DNA of 64,000 bases. Origin: Coffea arabica (Eukaryota > Streptophyta > Magnoliopsida > Gentianales > Rubiaceae). The position numbers and the translations under genes were made by a program. Positions within the stretch are counted from its first letter, which is position 1; every line of letters begins with the position of its first letter. The notes beneath the pieces were generated by a model that had not been told where the DNA came from, did not search any database, and saw only the letters and a program-made list of their open reading frames with translations. The stretch is taken from positions 22,747,001 through 22,811,000 of the forward strand of contig NC_092316.1 of NCBI RefSeq assembly GCF_036785885.1. Reading direction: 5' to 3'. Below are positions 1-10,610 of the stretch, piece by piece.

Positions 1-365
1 ATTTATGGGTATTTTACTCTGAATCATTATATTTATGTAAAATAAATAAATATTTGTAACTAAGATTGAAAAAGTATTATACTTATATTTTTACGAAAGG
101 AAAACTGGTAGATTTTGTATTTAACAAAATTTAAATATGTGAAAGTAAAAAAGATTGCGCCCATAACATACCAGCTCTTTAAGGATTTTTTGCATTACAT
201 TAACAAAATACTAGCTATTTACGGGTATTTTATTCTGAATCACTACATTTATGTAAAATAAATAAATGTTTGTAACTAAAATTGAAAAGGTGTTATCCTT
301 ATATTTTTACGAAAGAGAAACTGGTAAAATTTGTATTTAACATAAATTAAATATGTTAAAACAAC
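1..365. repeat. Tandem ~216 bp repeat, outer left arm of a foldback-like structure
   Basis: Two successive copies of a ~216 bp AT-rich unit start at about 1 and 220. Each contains GGGTATTTTA, then CTGAATCA, then TTTATGTAAAATAAATAAAT. The junction near 165-185 carries ACCAGCTCTTTAAGGATTTT, which resembles the start of the ~107 bp units at 1087-1590. Inverted relatives occur at 7900-8065. The array runs off the left edge, so its full length is unknown. Confidence 0.7.
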
Positions 366-1086
366 ATTACAGGTGATTTTATTAGTTACTTAATTTGTTG
401 GTAAGAAACAAGGTTTTTTTTTCGCAAAATTTGTTCATTAGATTTTTTTGAAATAATTAGGATATAAAGGTAAATTTTCACAATCTTTTATTAGCAATAG
501 ACCCCAATTTCTTCCTAAGCAGTGACGAAATCAAGATTTTTTCCTTGGAGGGGGGGCCAAAATGATTGACAAATAAAATTATTTTAATATGTTATATTCA
601 AAATAATTTTCATCTATTTAAATATATGGCATCCTAAAATATCAAATATTAACTTTAATTATAAAGGTATGTCTATTTAATAAATATGTAATATAGTCAT
701 AACAAAAATTAAGACAAGAAATAACATTTGATTAAATATTTTATAGGAAAAAATGCACTTTTCATCCTCAAAGTTTCGTAATTTTGGCCAATTAAGGACA
801 ATTGACGGGAAATGAAGAATTGATCGTTAGAACCAACGATTTTACCCAACAAAAAATGGGTAAAATCGAATAGAGCCATTTTTAACGGAACAATTACAAC
901 GGACAAAAAACTCAATTCTTCTCTATCTTCGCTCTGCCTTTATGCAACCCCAAAATTTGTTTGCCAATCTCTGGAGTTTTAACGACCGTTATACAACTTT
1001 TAAAACAAATAAATTCATTCTAAATTTTTATTTGGGATTATTTCATAAACCAAATCGCGGTCACTTTGTGTAAAGTATCACTTTCC
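366..1086. other. AT-rich spacer without a recognisable gene
   Basis: No convincing coding region was found. At 521-557 a CAGTGACGAAATCAAG start followed by a T-run and a G7 run looks like a decayed DNA-transposon end, but no partner or target duplication was found. The 68-codon minus-strand frame at 709-915 shows no recognisable motif. Confidence 0.4.
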
Positions 1087-1590
1087 CATAAAAGACCAGC
1101 TCTTTATGATTTTCCTCCATTATTAGAATAGGGTACCCATTTTTTTATAACTAAATTTATTTATCGAATAAAATAAAAATAAATTCATTTTCTAATAAAA
1201 GACCAGCTCTTTATGGTTTTCCTCCATTATAAGAACAGAGTACCCATTTTCTCATAAATAAATTTATTTATCGAATAAAATAAAAATAAATTCATTTTCT
1301 AATAAAAGGCCAGCTCTTTATGACTTTCCTATATTATAAGAACAGAGTACCCATTTTTTCATAAACAAATTTATTTATCAGATAAAATAAAAATAAACCC
1401 GTTTTTTCAATAAAACACCAGCTCTTTATGACTTTCCTCCATTATAAGAACAGAGTATCCATTTTGAAGGCAAAAAGAAATTTGTTTATCGGATAAAATA
1501 AAAATAAATTCATTTTTCAATAAAACATCAATTCTTTATGACTTTTCTGCATTATAAGAAAAGAGTGTCCATTTTGTCATAAACAAGTAA
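1087..1590 (+). repeat. Five tandem ~107 bp units, inner left arm of foldback-like structure
   Basis: The anchor CAGCTCTTTATG (or a close variant) recurs near 1100, 1208, 1314, 1423 and 1531, giving periods of 106-109 bp. Each unit continues with TTTCCTCCATTATAAGAA, a TACCCATTTT block and ATAAAATAAAAATAAA. The same units occur in reverse complement at 4712-5215, so the two arrays form a long inverted repeat around the IDD gene. Terminal inverted repeats built of tandem sub-repeats are the hallmark of Foldback elements (plant examples: Arabidopsis FARE and tomato SoFT). Membership in that class is inferred. Confidence 0.75.
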
Positions 1591-3370
1591 CTTCTTTAAT
1601 TAGAAACCATCGACCCCTTACCAAAGACGATCAACTGCAGCAAGATGATTTTTTTGCAAGAAAGTTGCCAAAAGCAGCTTTGTGACTGTAGTTGCTACTT
1701 TTTTTAGCAAGAGGTATCATTAATGTCAATATTGAGATATAGCAAAAATTTTATATGAAATAACAAACCAATTTGTCATTACAAATACAAAACGAGCAAC
1801 AATATATTACAACCAATATTATCAACAGTACAAAGCACAAAAATACTCAAATCAAATCATAACATGCATCTGCCTCTCTCTTCCCTTGAACTGTTATTCG
1901 AACTAAGTCTGCTTCTTTATCAGCTATCCCCATCACCTACAACAAGTAACACTTAACCTGAGGATAAGTGCTTCAGTGGACATCATTAAAGGATGACAAG
2001 CATGCCATTGCTTCCAAACTATCAAAAACAAGTTAACTGCTTGAATTGTTTGTCACTCCTAGTTTATGGCCAAATTTATGTTCTAAAAAGTTTCAGCTTA
2101 TATAAACAGTTCAAAAAATCAATTGCAATTCAAACTGCAGCATTCTTCATTCTAGAAATGTTAAGCTTAGATGCACACAAACTTTTAGAGGAGATGCGAA
2201 AAGTACAATAGGTGATTACACTCATGCTTCATTTTGCAGATTGTCTCTACTTTAAGAAAAAGATGTGTTCTTAATTCAGATTAGTTCTGCCATCTGGTTT
2301 CATTTCCAAATCCCATTGTCGAGAGCAGAGAAAAGTTGTTAACATCCAGCAAGTTTTCTTTTTTCTCCCGCAAAGTTTTATTGCTTGATAAACCCTATAA
2401 AAACCCCTATAAGTTTAAGTACCCCCAATCACACCTAGTAAGCAATGCAAGTCAAGACTCAATCAAAGCAAATCCAAAATGGAACATGGCCATCTATACA
2501 CAGGCATCAACCAGATTCTTCTTCGTCTTCTTCATTCCCATTTTGTTTGTTTGGCTGAGGGGGGGAATGGGCCCATAAGATGAATGAACTTTTAAATACG
2601 CCAAATATATACAGCTTGCTCTCCATATCAAGTCGTATCACTGAATAAAAATGTATTACAGAAAACCATCATGGAAGCAGAAATAAATAGCACCTGTTCA
2701 ACTGTTCCAGCAACATCTTTAGTGTCTGTTGTAGTCATGGTTTGAACTCATATAGGATGCTCACTACCGAGAGCCAGTTGCCAACCATCACTGTGCGAGT
2801 TTTTCTCCTGATAGTTTTGTGCACAGACTCACAATATTTTTGTCTAGGAACTACAATAAGAAATTTGTTATCAGACTTCGATGCAGGCAAGCACAATTAC
2901 CGTCAACCAAACTTTCTGCTTTCCCACCATCAGGAAAACATTCAAAAGAAAATCAAATCTTGATGAGTGATTTAATTTTCATGTAGCTACCCAAAAATTT
3001 CTTAGTTCTCAAGCAAATTATTGTAGGTCCCAACAATTAAAACCAAACAATTTACTGGGTCTGTTTATGGATAGGGACATCTAAATTAATTAAGCAAGTA
3101 AACTGCGAATATAAATTTTCACAAAACTCCATCTTAGCATAGTCCATTTTGAAAAATTATACCTAATAGTGGACTCCCTTCTGATGCAGGCTGAAGCTCA
3201 ACAATTTCCTGTCCAGGAATTGAATTTTTGCTGAAAGATTTTTGGACCAATTCACCACCTCAGCTTAAAGCGTTTTTATTCTCAAAGTCTTGAAAGTTTG
3301 CTACAAAGTGAATCCCGTTGATTTTTCTTGGGAAAAGAAAGGAAAAACGGATTGTAGAGAGTAGGTGGAT
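1591..3370. other. Spacer between inverted arms, with possible minus-strand exon remnants
   Basis: No complete gene was found. Two minus-strand segments look exon-like. At about 1845-1920 a good 3' splice site (TTGTTGTAG) is followed by an open frame containing ADKEADLVRITVQG and ending in a stop. At about 2527-2660 an acceptor-like TTATTCAG is followed by an open frame ending in QNGNEEDEEESG and a stop. Neither protein is recognised. They could be captured host-gene fragments or chance frames. Confidence 0.25.
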
Positions 3371-4349
3371 ATGAATAATTCATCAGCAATGGCAACAGTC
3401 CCTTCGGCTTCTGAAGAAGCTAGTATTTCCTCAGCTGGCAATCCAATGATAGCTGCTCAAGTTGGACCCGTCAAGAAAAAGCGTAACCTTCCTGGAATGC
3501 CAGGTAGCTGCTCATGAATCATCACTATATAGCTCCTCAAATCGTACTTGTACCTTCCTAATTTTTTATCTTAAAAAACTAGTGCTATATTTTTCTCTTT
3601 TCCTTTGTTTCTTTTTGGGGCATTTATCCGGTAGTTTGTATGTAGATCCAGATGCAGAAGTGATAGCCTTATCACCAAAGACTCTCTTAGCAACAAACCG
3701 ATTTGTATGCGAGATCTGCAACAAGGGTTTCCAAAGAGACCAGAATTTGCAACTACACAGAAGAGGCCATAACTTGCCATGGAAACTCCGGCAGAGAAAC
3801 GGGAAAGAAGTTAAAAAGCGCGTGTACGTCTGCCCTGAAGCAACCTGCATTCATCACGACCCCTCCAGAGCACTTGGGGACCTAACTGGCATCAAAAAAC
3901 ACTTCTGCAGAAAACACGGCGAGAAGAAATGGAAGTGTGAACGCTGCTCTAAGAAGTATGCTGTCATCTCTGATTGGAAAGCGCACACGAAAACTTGCGG
4001 CACCAGAGAATACCGCTGCGACTGCGGTACCCTATTTTCCAGGTCATGCCACTAGAATGAAGCTAAACTCAATGAGTTTTCTCATTCGTTTCTTAATGAA
4101 CATTTTCCCCCTTCTTTTTCCTTGTTTGTTTTCTTTTTTATGAAATGAAGGCAGGATAGCTTTATCACGCATCGGGCGTTTTGTGATGCCTTGGCGCAAG
4201 AGAGCGCGCGGTCCCAAACCCAAACTTTGGCTATAACTAATGAGGAGGGAACGTTGAAGGTCCAGGCTCAGACGAGGACGACGAGGACGTCGTCATCGAG
4301 TCCTCCACTGCCTCCGCTTACTCCGTCAACTGGCGTGCTAAATAGCTAA
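3371..4349 (+). CDS. INDETERMINATE DOMAIN (IDD) C2H2 zinc-finger protein, C-terminally truncated, three exons
   Basis: Exons 3371-3503, 3646-4042 and 4151-4349 join in frame to 729 nt (242 residues plus stop). The introns (142 and 108 bp) are GT-AG, and the second sits within finger 4. IDD proteins are plant-specific nuclear DNA-binding transcription factors. The family pattern is visible: basic KKKRNLPG nuclear-localisation motif at residues 35-42; finger 1 C66/C69/H82/H86; finger 2 C107/C112/H130/H135; finger 3 C142/C145/H158/C162; finger 4 C169/C171/H184/C188. Two oddities: the family motif SRRDSF reads SRQDSF (Q178), and the protein stops just after PPLTPSTGVL, where IDD proteins normally continue for a few hundred residues of regulatory C-terminus. 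The third-exon acceptor is the AAG at 4148-4150; the CAG four bases downstream would shift the frame. The gene lies between two inverted repeat arrays. It may be a captured, truncated copy giving a DNA-binding-only protein, or a pseudogene. Family assignment is firm; expression is unknown. Confidence 0.8.
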
Positions 4350-4711
4350 TCAAAAAAATGTATGATTTTAAGACAAAGCCCCTCTTATTATGAAGCTTGA
4401 TTCCGTTGGAGATGGAAGAATCAAGAAGGGGAAAAAGGACAGTAAAGTTTGGTGGTTGGAGGAGTTTTGAGAGGAGGAAAAATCAGCAATGGGTTTCAGA
4501 CAAATTTGGAGGCTTGGACTGTACTTATATTATTCAGTAGAGTTGGAGGGAAGCTTTCCCGCACTTCTTTTGGCATTACAGGGGTGGATTTAAGGTGGGG
4601 ATAGTGGGGCCCCCTTAAATTCCTATAGTACTTGTACAATTTTAATATAATTTTAAGTGTATCTCCAGAGTTTTTTTAGAAAGGATGTGAAAGAATTACG
4701 TGATTTTTTAA
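4350..4711. other. IDD 3' flank without recognisable coding sequence
   Basis: The expected IDD continuation after LTPSTGVL was not found here in any frame. The stretch holds a GA-rich part (about 4400-4480) and a GC-richer patch near 4580-4610 (GGGGTGGATTTAAGGTGGGG) resembling generic transposon-end sequence. The inverted repeat arm starts at about 4712. Confidence 0.4.
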
Positions 4712-5215
4712 ATTAGTTCATAAAGAGTTGGTGTTTTATTGAAAAAACGGGTTCATTTTTATTTTATTCGATAAATAATATTTTTTTAGAAAAATGGGTA
4801 CTATATTCTTATAATGGAGGAAAGTCATAAAGAACTAGTTTTTTTATTGAAAAAAGAGTTTATTTTTATTTTATTTGATAAACAAATTTGTTTATGGCAA
4901 AATGAATACTCTTTTCTTATAAGGGAAGAAAGCCATAAAGAGCTGATGTTTTATTGAGAAACGGGTTTATTTTTATTTTTTCGATAAATAAATTTTTTTA
5001 TTTGATAAATAAATTTGTTTATGGCAAAATGGGTGCACAATTCTTATAATAGAGGAAAGGCATAAAGAGTTAGAATTTTATTGAAAAACAGGTTTATTTT
5101 TATTTTATCCGATAAATAATTTTTTTTTTAGGAAAAGGGGTACTTTGTTCTTATAATGGAGGAAAGCGATAAAGAATTGATTTTTTATTAGAAAACGGGT
5201 TTATTACAATTTTAT
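4712..5215 (-). repeat. Five tandem units, inner right arm inverted relative to 1087-1590
   Basis: The anchor CATAAAGAG (reverse complement of CTCTTTATG) recurs near 4720, 4829, 4933, 5061 and 5169, giving periods of about 104-128 bp. Units contain TTTATTTTTATTTTAT and TTCTTATAATGGAGGAAAG, the reverse complements of blocks in the left arm. One unit is expanded by a duplicated ATAAATAAATTT block near 4985-5015. Confidence 0.75.
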
Positions 5216-5384
5216 TCCAGCCAACTGTGACCCATTTTCCCACTAACCTAAGGTAGACGGACTAAATCATTGAATTCGTTAACTACAATCAAAATTAACA
5301 CAGAAGCAACTGACTCAAATCACTCAATCCTTTATGACTTATACCAAATTAATACTAGAAAGCTTATTTGAAATAAAAATAAAA

Positions 5385-5860
5385 TATTTTATAAATGATT
5401 AAAACTTAGTACATTAGTTAGTAAGTATTCGTAACATACTTGTATAATGCATGATTATATGTATAATTTAATATTCTTTTGTACTTATATATTTTAAAAT
5501 ATTCTGTGAAAAATATTTTGACCTTTCACATAACCTTAGAAAATAATAAAATTTTATCGTATTATAAAATAATAATTTTATTTTATTATATTCATAGATG
5601 TTAAATTATAAAAATTGTGATATAGAAACAAGTGATATTCTACGTGTAACTAGGAAGATTTGTTGTTATTGTTATCCAAACTTTCAAACTTTTCAAAAAT
5701 TGAAAATAAATACAAACTTATGATAAGACAAAATTTTATTATAGATTTTACAAGGTTACTTTTCATAGTATTTTAAAATATATAAATACAAAAAATATTA
5801 AATTATACCTATAATCATTTATTATACAGGTATATTATGAGTACTTACTAACTAAGATTT
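5385..5860. repeat. AT-rich foldback (MITE-like) inverted repeat
   Basis: The sequence at about 5389-5515 (ACTTAGTACATTAGTTAGTA onward) recurs in reverse complement at about 5765-5856, ending AGTACTTACTAACTAAG. It could fold into a hairpin with ~120 bp arms. Direct-orientation relatives lie at about 7378-7425 and 7613-7735, so this is a multi-copy repeat. No clear target duplication was identified. Confidence 0.6.
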
Positions 5861-7189
5861 ATCCCCACATTTGTATAGTTTGTTGTGACAATCAGGTTTA
5901 TCCCTACATTTGTTTGAGTTTTGATTACAATGGATATAAGCTATTCCCTCCAAACCCCAAATTTTGAATTATAACATTCAACCAAAACATGCTCAAACTC
6001 TCAGGCTCGGTCATACAAGGACAGCTAGTGTGAATATCCGTACTACACACGGTGCTTACATTATTAAAATTAATCAAAAGATTATACCATTTTAATTTGA
6101 AAAAAGTTAAAAAAATTATACCAACATAATTAAAATTTAAGATTTATCTAACAATAGTTCAAAATATGAAAAAAAACTGTAAATCATTCAAGAATTGTGT
6201 TTTTGCAAAAGATGGATCTTAAAATAATAATAATAATTTATATTATAAAATGAATGATATATGGATAGAAATAAATGTAATTGCATGTTTTTTATTTTAA
6301 AATGAAATACTTACCAATATTATGCATTCGATTTGATAATCTTATATATATGTGCATTATGAGAATATATATATATATATATGTATATGTGTGTGTGTGT
6401 GTGTGTGAATTAACTACCTTTGAATTAATTTTTATTAAAAAAATTATTTATTTTTAATGCCTTTATAATTTGTGAATGATTGTGAGAGTAAAATATATTA
6501 TGACAATAAGATACGTTGAATTGTGAAAATTGTAATTTAAACAGACTCCTAAATTTTGGATATTTGACTTTCATAGTTACGAATTTCTTAAATTAACGGT
6601 TAGTTATTACTCTAAGTAATATGATAAGTGTCAGTAATAAATGTGAGATGTGAATTGGAATTTGCAGATATCATTTTACAGGGGTGGTTATTATCCGTTA
6701 GTTAAAGTTTAGGAGTTTGAATTTTATGGGATAGTGGAAAAAACATGAGGGAAATGTGGAAAAAATATAAGTATGATTATAGGATTTGTAGGGCTGGTTA
6801 CATGATTAGTTAAGAAATAAATATTTTTTAATTATAAAAATGTAAAATTCTATTAAAATAGCATTCAGACTTTTGATAATTTTGGAAGCTCCTTATCCAA
6901 AACCCCCTCAGCAATACATATAGATATAGATACTAAACGATAGTTATGATAGCGAAATAGTTTTTACCTGATATAACATATTGTTGCACTTTTAACGATC
7001 ATTTGATTTATTGTTGGACCTATTCACCTAAATAAAATAACACCTAAAATTATGGAAGTAAGTTTCCTATCTAAAATAGTAAGTTAAGTGTAATAGATTA
7101 GTAACTTTTATACCTCAAAGGTAAATTGGAATAAATATTAAACTTAAAGATTACTACTTGATATCCCAAACTTACTTTTAAAAGAGTAA
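5861..7189. repeat. AT-rich intergenic DNA with an (AT)n(GT)n microsatellite
   Basis: A compound microsatellite lies at about 6365-6407: an AT run, GTATAT, then a GT run. At about 6021-6046 AAGGACAGCTAGTGTGAATA is nearly repeated at 7948-7967. No gene was recognised on either strand. Confidence 0.55.
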
Positions 7190-7665
7190 GTTTAGTTCAA
7201 ATAATAGTAAGATACATAAATAGTAATTCTTACTAATAACATGGCAATAAAAATGATTAAGGATCAAAATTTACCATTTTTTGGAATGCATGTACAATTT
7301 TTACATTAAAACCTTATCTCAAAGTAGTATTAGGAAGTTTATTTGAAATAATGATAAGATGTTTTTATTAATGATTAAAACTTAGTACCTTAGTTAGTAA
7401 GCACTCATAATATACCTTAGTAAGTTTAATTCAAGTAATAGTAAGTTTTTATACATAAATAGTAATTATTACTAATAACATGGCAAATTTGATTAATAAT
7501 CAAGATTTATTGATTTATGGGACGCATGCACTATTTTACTTTAAAACTTATCTCAAACTAGTATTAGAAAGTTTATTTGAATTAACGATAAGATGCTTTA
7601 TTAATGATTAAAGTTTAGTACCTTAGTTAGTAAGTACTCATAATATACTCGTATAATACATGATT
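7190..7665. repeat. Two ~237 bp diverged tandem copies
   Basis: The block beginning AAGTTTAGTTCAAATAATAG at about 7190 is repeated from about 7426. Both copies include TACTAATAACATGGCAA, then CTTATCTCAAA, then a TTAGGAAGTTTATTTGAA-type block. The second halves correspond to the arm of the foldback repeat at 5385-5860. Confidence 0.65.
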
Positions 7666-7899
7666 ATAGGTATAATTTAAAATTTTTTGTACTTATATAT
7701 TTTAAAATACTATGAAAAATAGTATGAACTAAACCTACTCTCCAAAAAGTAAATTTCGGATATGCAGTAGTAATTTATTTTTAAAAATTTTAAGTTGCAT
7801 ATTTATTTCAATTTACGCTTGAACATACATCGATCGGTGCTCTCTGGATACGTCCAAACTCCAGTGAATGTCTTTAAACTAAATTCTAATCAAAGTAGT

Positions 7900-8065
7900 A
7901 TCCAAAATGTAATGATTCAGAGTAAAATGCCCATAAAACTTAGTACAAGGACAACTAGTGTGAATATCCGTGCTATCCAAAATATTTATGTATTTTACAT
8001 AAATGCAATGATTCAGAATAAAATACCCATAAATAAATAGTATTTTGTTGATGTAATGCCCATAA
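7900..8065 (-). repeat. Outer right arm, inverted relative to 1-365
   Basis: Two blocks, at about 7905-7935 and 7982-8065, carry GATTCAGAATAAAATACCCA, the reverse complement of the units at 1-60 and 220-280. The second continues with AATAGTATTTTGTTGATGTA, matching the inverted 195-220 sequence. With the inner arms this gives two nested inverted pairs around the IDD gene. Confidence 0.65.
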
Positions 8066-8489
8066 TCAGTGGTCCCAGGATGGCTTTGTTTAGTAATTAG
8101 TACTGCTTACGCTTCCTCACAAATGTTTTATTCTTAGGCCCTTTATATTTATATTAATTTCGTGACATCCCAACACATTTTTAGCTTCTGCAGTACGCAA
8201 CATTTCCAAACCCCGGTTATAGGTCACCAGACTCACCACTTGCTTTTGTAGAAATATTCTCTTCTTAATCCGTACATGTCAGGTTGCAACGTGCCGCCTT
8301 GTTTACCATATGTTTTACTTTCCATACCTCTTCTCTGATTACTAAACATACCGCAGCAACATCCATATGGACTAAAGTAGATAATAAGGACAAAATGGGG
8401 CGGTTCTGCATCATTTTCCGCGTTCCGATTATCATTACTTATTTCAATGGAAAAAAATTTTGATGAAAGTTTGATGAAAAAAAAAACAA
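8066..8489. other. Intergenic, nothing recognised
   Basis: No coding, RNA or repeat feature could be supported here. Base composition is somewhat less AT-rich than in the flanks. Confidence 0.4.
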
Positions 8490-8725
8490 ATCTAGTCTCT
8501 AATATTTAAGTACACGAGTTTTTTTCAGCATCGCGCGATTCTAATATTTAAGTACACTAATTTTTTTCAGCCTCGCGCGATGCCTCGAATCTGTGTTAAT
8601 CAAGGGTCAAATGAAGGCAAATAATTTAGTGTAGAATGCTTTTATACTTAATACATGACTGGTGTCAAGTAACCACGGGACATTTGATTTCAGGAGTTAA
8701 TTTCTTGGAATATATGTATTAAAAA
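8490..8725 (-). repeat. Helitron-like 3' end, minus strand, with a ~56 bp tandem duplication
   Basis: AATATTTAAGTACAC, a T-run and TCAGC(A/C)TCGCGCGAT occur twice in tandem (about 8498-8580). Read on the minus strand, a GC-rich short palindrome, CTGAAAAAAA and a terminal TTAG followed by T (plus 8557-8560) resemble a Helitron 3' terminus, although TTAG departs from CTRR. The sequence at 8557-8700 is repeated in inverted orientation at about 25405-25553, where the terminus is a perfect CTAG|T. Confidence 0.4.
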
Positions 8726-8842
8726 AAACATTCGTCAAATGAAACTTTAAAATGAGGTATTTCTCACAGCAAAATAAATTTTTCCTTCCCAATTTGACCG
8801 GCAAAACTTTCAGAGCTAGTTAGAAGGTGTTAGACAGTCAGC

Positions 8843-8940
8843 GAACAAGGGGCTGGAGCGGTTGTCAGACAACCGCTTGTAAACTTTTCATGGCCAAGAT
8901 GTGGTGGGCCCATCATCAACGGCCAAAATGAAATCGAACA
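8843..8940 (+). repeat. MULE left terminal inverted repeat
   Basis: It matches the reverse complement of about 15575-15670 with few mismatches over ~90 bp. It contains the perfect palindrome GCGGTTGTCAGACAACCGC at 8868-8886, so each end can also form its own hairpin. Similarity fades after GGCCAAAA. Confidence 0.85.
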
Positions 8941-9239
8941 AAATGGAGATGAGTGTAGAGGATTGTTGCTTCAATACAAGCTTAACTTTTAACTCCGTTT
9001 GGTCTGGCCGTTAAGGGTATGAAAAATTCAAAATCAAAATTTGAAAATCAACTTTTGGTACAATCGGCGGGTTTTAAAACTCTTTCAACTTAAAAGATGT
9101 GGGAAGAAAATGGCGGCAGTGGATTTTCTCTAAACACAATACATTGTCGCTGTAGCTCCTTTTGTTCTTCTTCTCTCTACAAGATCCTTCTGTTCTTCTC
9201 CTCTCAACAAATTATTTCGCATAACATAGACATAAATTT

Positions 9240-9400
9240 TTGTCTTCTTTAGCTGGCCATTTTGTGACTCCAACGGGTTTGAAGAAACGAAGTGGCAGAA
9301 AAACTAAGAAAGTATTGCGTAGTTGGGTGGACAGGTTTCATAGGCAAAAGAAGAACTCTAAATTGTCTGAGGCAAGCACTCCTGAGATGGTTAGTGCCGA
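9240..9400 (+). other. Exon-like open segment inside the MULE, unrecognised
   Basis: An open frame encodes a basic stretch including TGLKKRSGRKTKKVLRSW and then RQKKNSKLSEASTPEM before losing coding character. The lysine/arginine-rich composition differs from surrounding AT-rich frames and might be a captured exon. No family was recognised and no confident splice sites define it. Confidence 0.25.
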
Positions 9401-9719
9401 ATCTTATTTTTGGACTTACATAACTATATCATTTCAATTGACTCTACTATCATAAGCCGACTGAGTTGTTGTATATTCTTCTCTTGTCAGTCATCAGAAT
9501 CCTATCAACCTATCCAAAGCCAAACATCAAGCAAATGTTTGTCATCGAATAATTCTGTGGTAGTAAGTAGTTATTTTTATACTTTACATAATGTGCATTA
9601 TAGTTCACTGTTAGTTATTTAGGTGTTACAAATTAATGTTTTACTTGTACACATTGGTTATGAAGGTGTACATATTAGTGATAGGATATTCATCACATAT
9701 TATTTATTTTTGACACAGT

Positions 9720-10610
9720 AATATCATATTTTGTACATATTAGTTGGTACACATTACGACAATCTCTTAATTTAATAGCATTTACATGTTGTTGTTTTAT
9801 GTGTACAAACTGATATATATGGTGTACGCATTGATTGATACCATGTACCACTGATTATTTTGTTTTGAAATATCGTTATTGCATTTGGGCACATGATTAC
9901 ACATTTAGATAAATTTTTTTACAAATTATTAATTTATTTGCTCACATTTATTTTTTCAATCGTACAAGTTACAATTATTTATCACCCGTTGTTTAGTTTT
10001 AACATCGTGTTATTATTCTGGTACACGGTGTATATTAGTTGGTACACAGTACGGAGATCTCTTCATTTAATAACATTTACATGTTGTTGTTTTATATGTA
10101 CAAACTGATATATATGTTGTATGCATTGATTGATATCATGTACCACTGGTTACTTTATTTTGAAATATAAATAATTCCATTTGGACACATGATTATACAT
10201 TTGGATAAAAATTTTTACACATTATTAATTTATTTGCTCACATTTATTTTTTCAATCATACAAGTTACAATTATTTATCACCGGTTGTTTAGTTTTAATA
10301 TCGTGTTATTATTCTGGTACACAGTACGGAGATCTCTTGATTTAATAGCATTTACATGTTGTTGTTTTATGTGTACAAACTGATATATATGTCGTACGCA
10401 TTGATTGATATCATGTACCACTGGTTACTTTGTTTTGAAATATGAATAATTTCATTTGGACACATGATTACACATTTGGATAAAATATTTTACACATTAT
10501 TAATTTATTTGCTCACATTTATTTTTTCAATCGTACAAGTTACAATTATTTATCACCCATTGTTTAGTTTTAACATCGTGTTATTATTCTAGTACATGGT
10601 GTATTTTATC
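9720..10610. repeat. About three tandem copies of a 275-296 bp AT-rich unit in the MULE
   Basis: The anchor CATTTGG(G/A)CACATGATTA occurs near 9881, 10177 and 10452. Each is followed by the same TTTATTTGCTCACATTTATT block, a TACAAGTTACAATTATTTAT block and a GTACACAGTACGGAGATCTC block. The second unit lacks about 20 bp near GTGTATATTAG, explaining the shorter second period. Similar small frames seen here are by-products of the repeat. Confidence 0.8.

Noticed and set aside
1087..5215. Ordinary MULE or hAT element around the IDD gene
   Set aside because: No 9 bp or 8 bp target duplication was found at the array edges. The ends are tandem sub-repeats, which fits a foldback structure better.
9893..10383. 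Two similar hydrophobic 64-71 codon frames
   Set aside because: They are copies of the same AT-rich tandem repeat unit, with no start context or conserved reading constraint.
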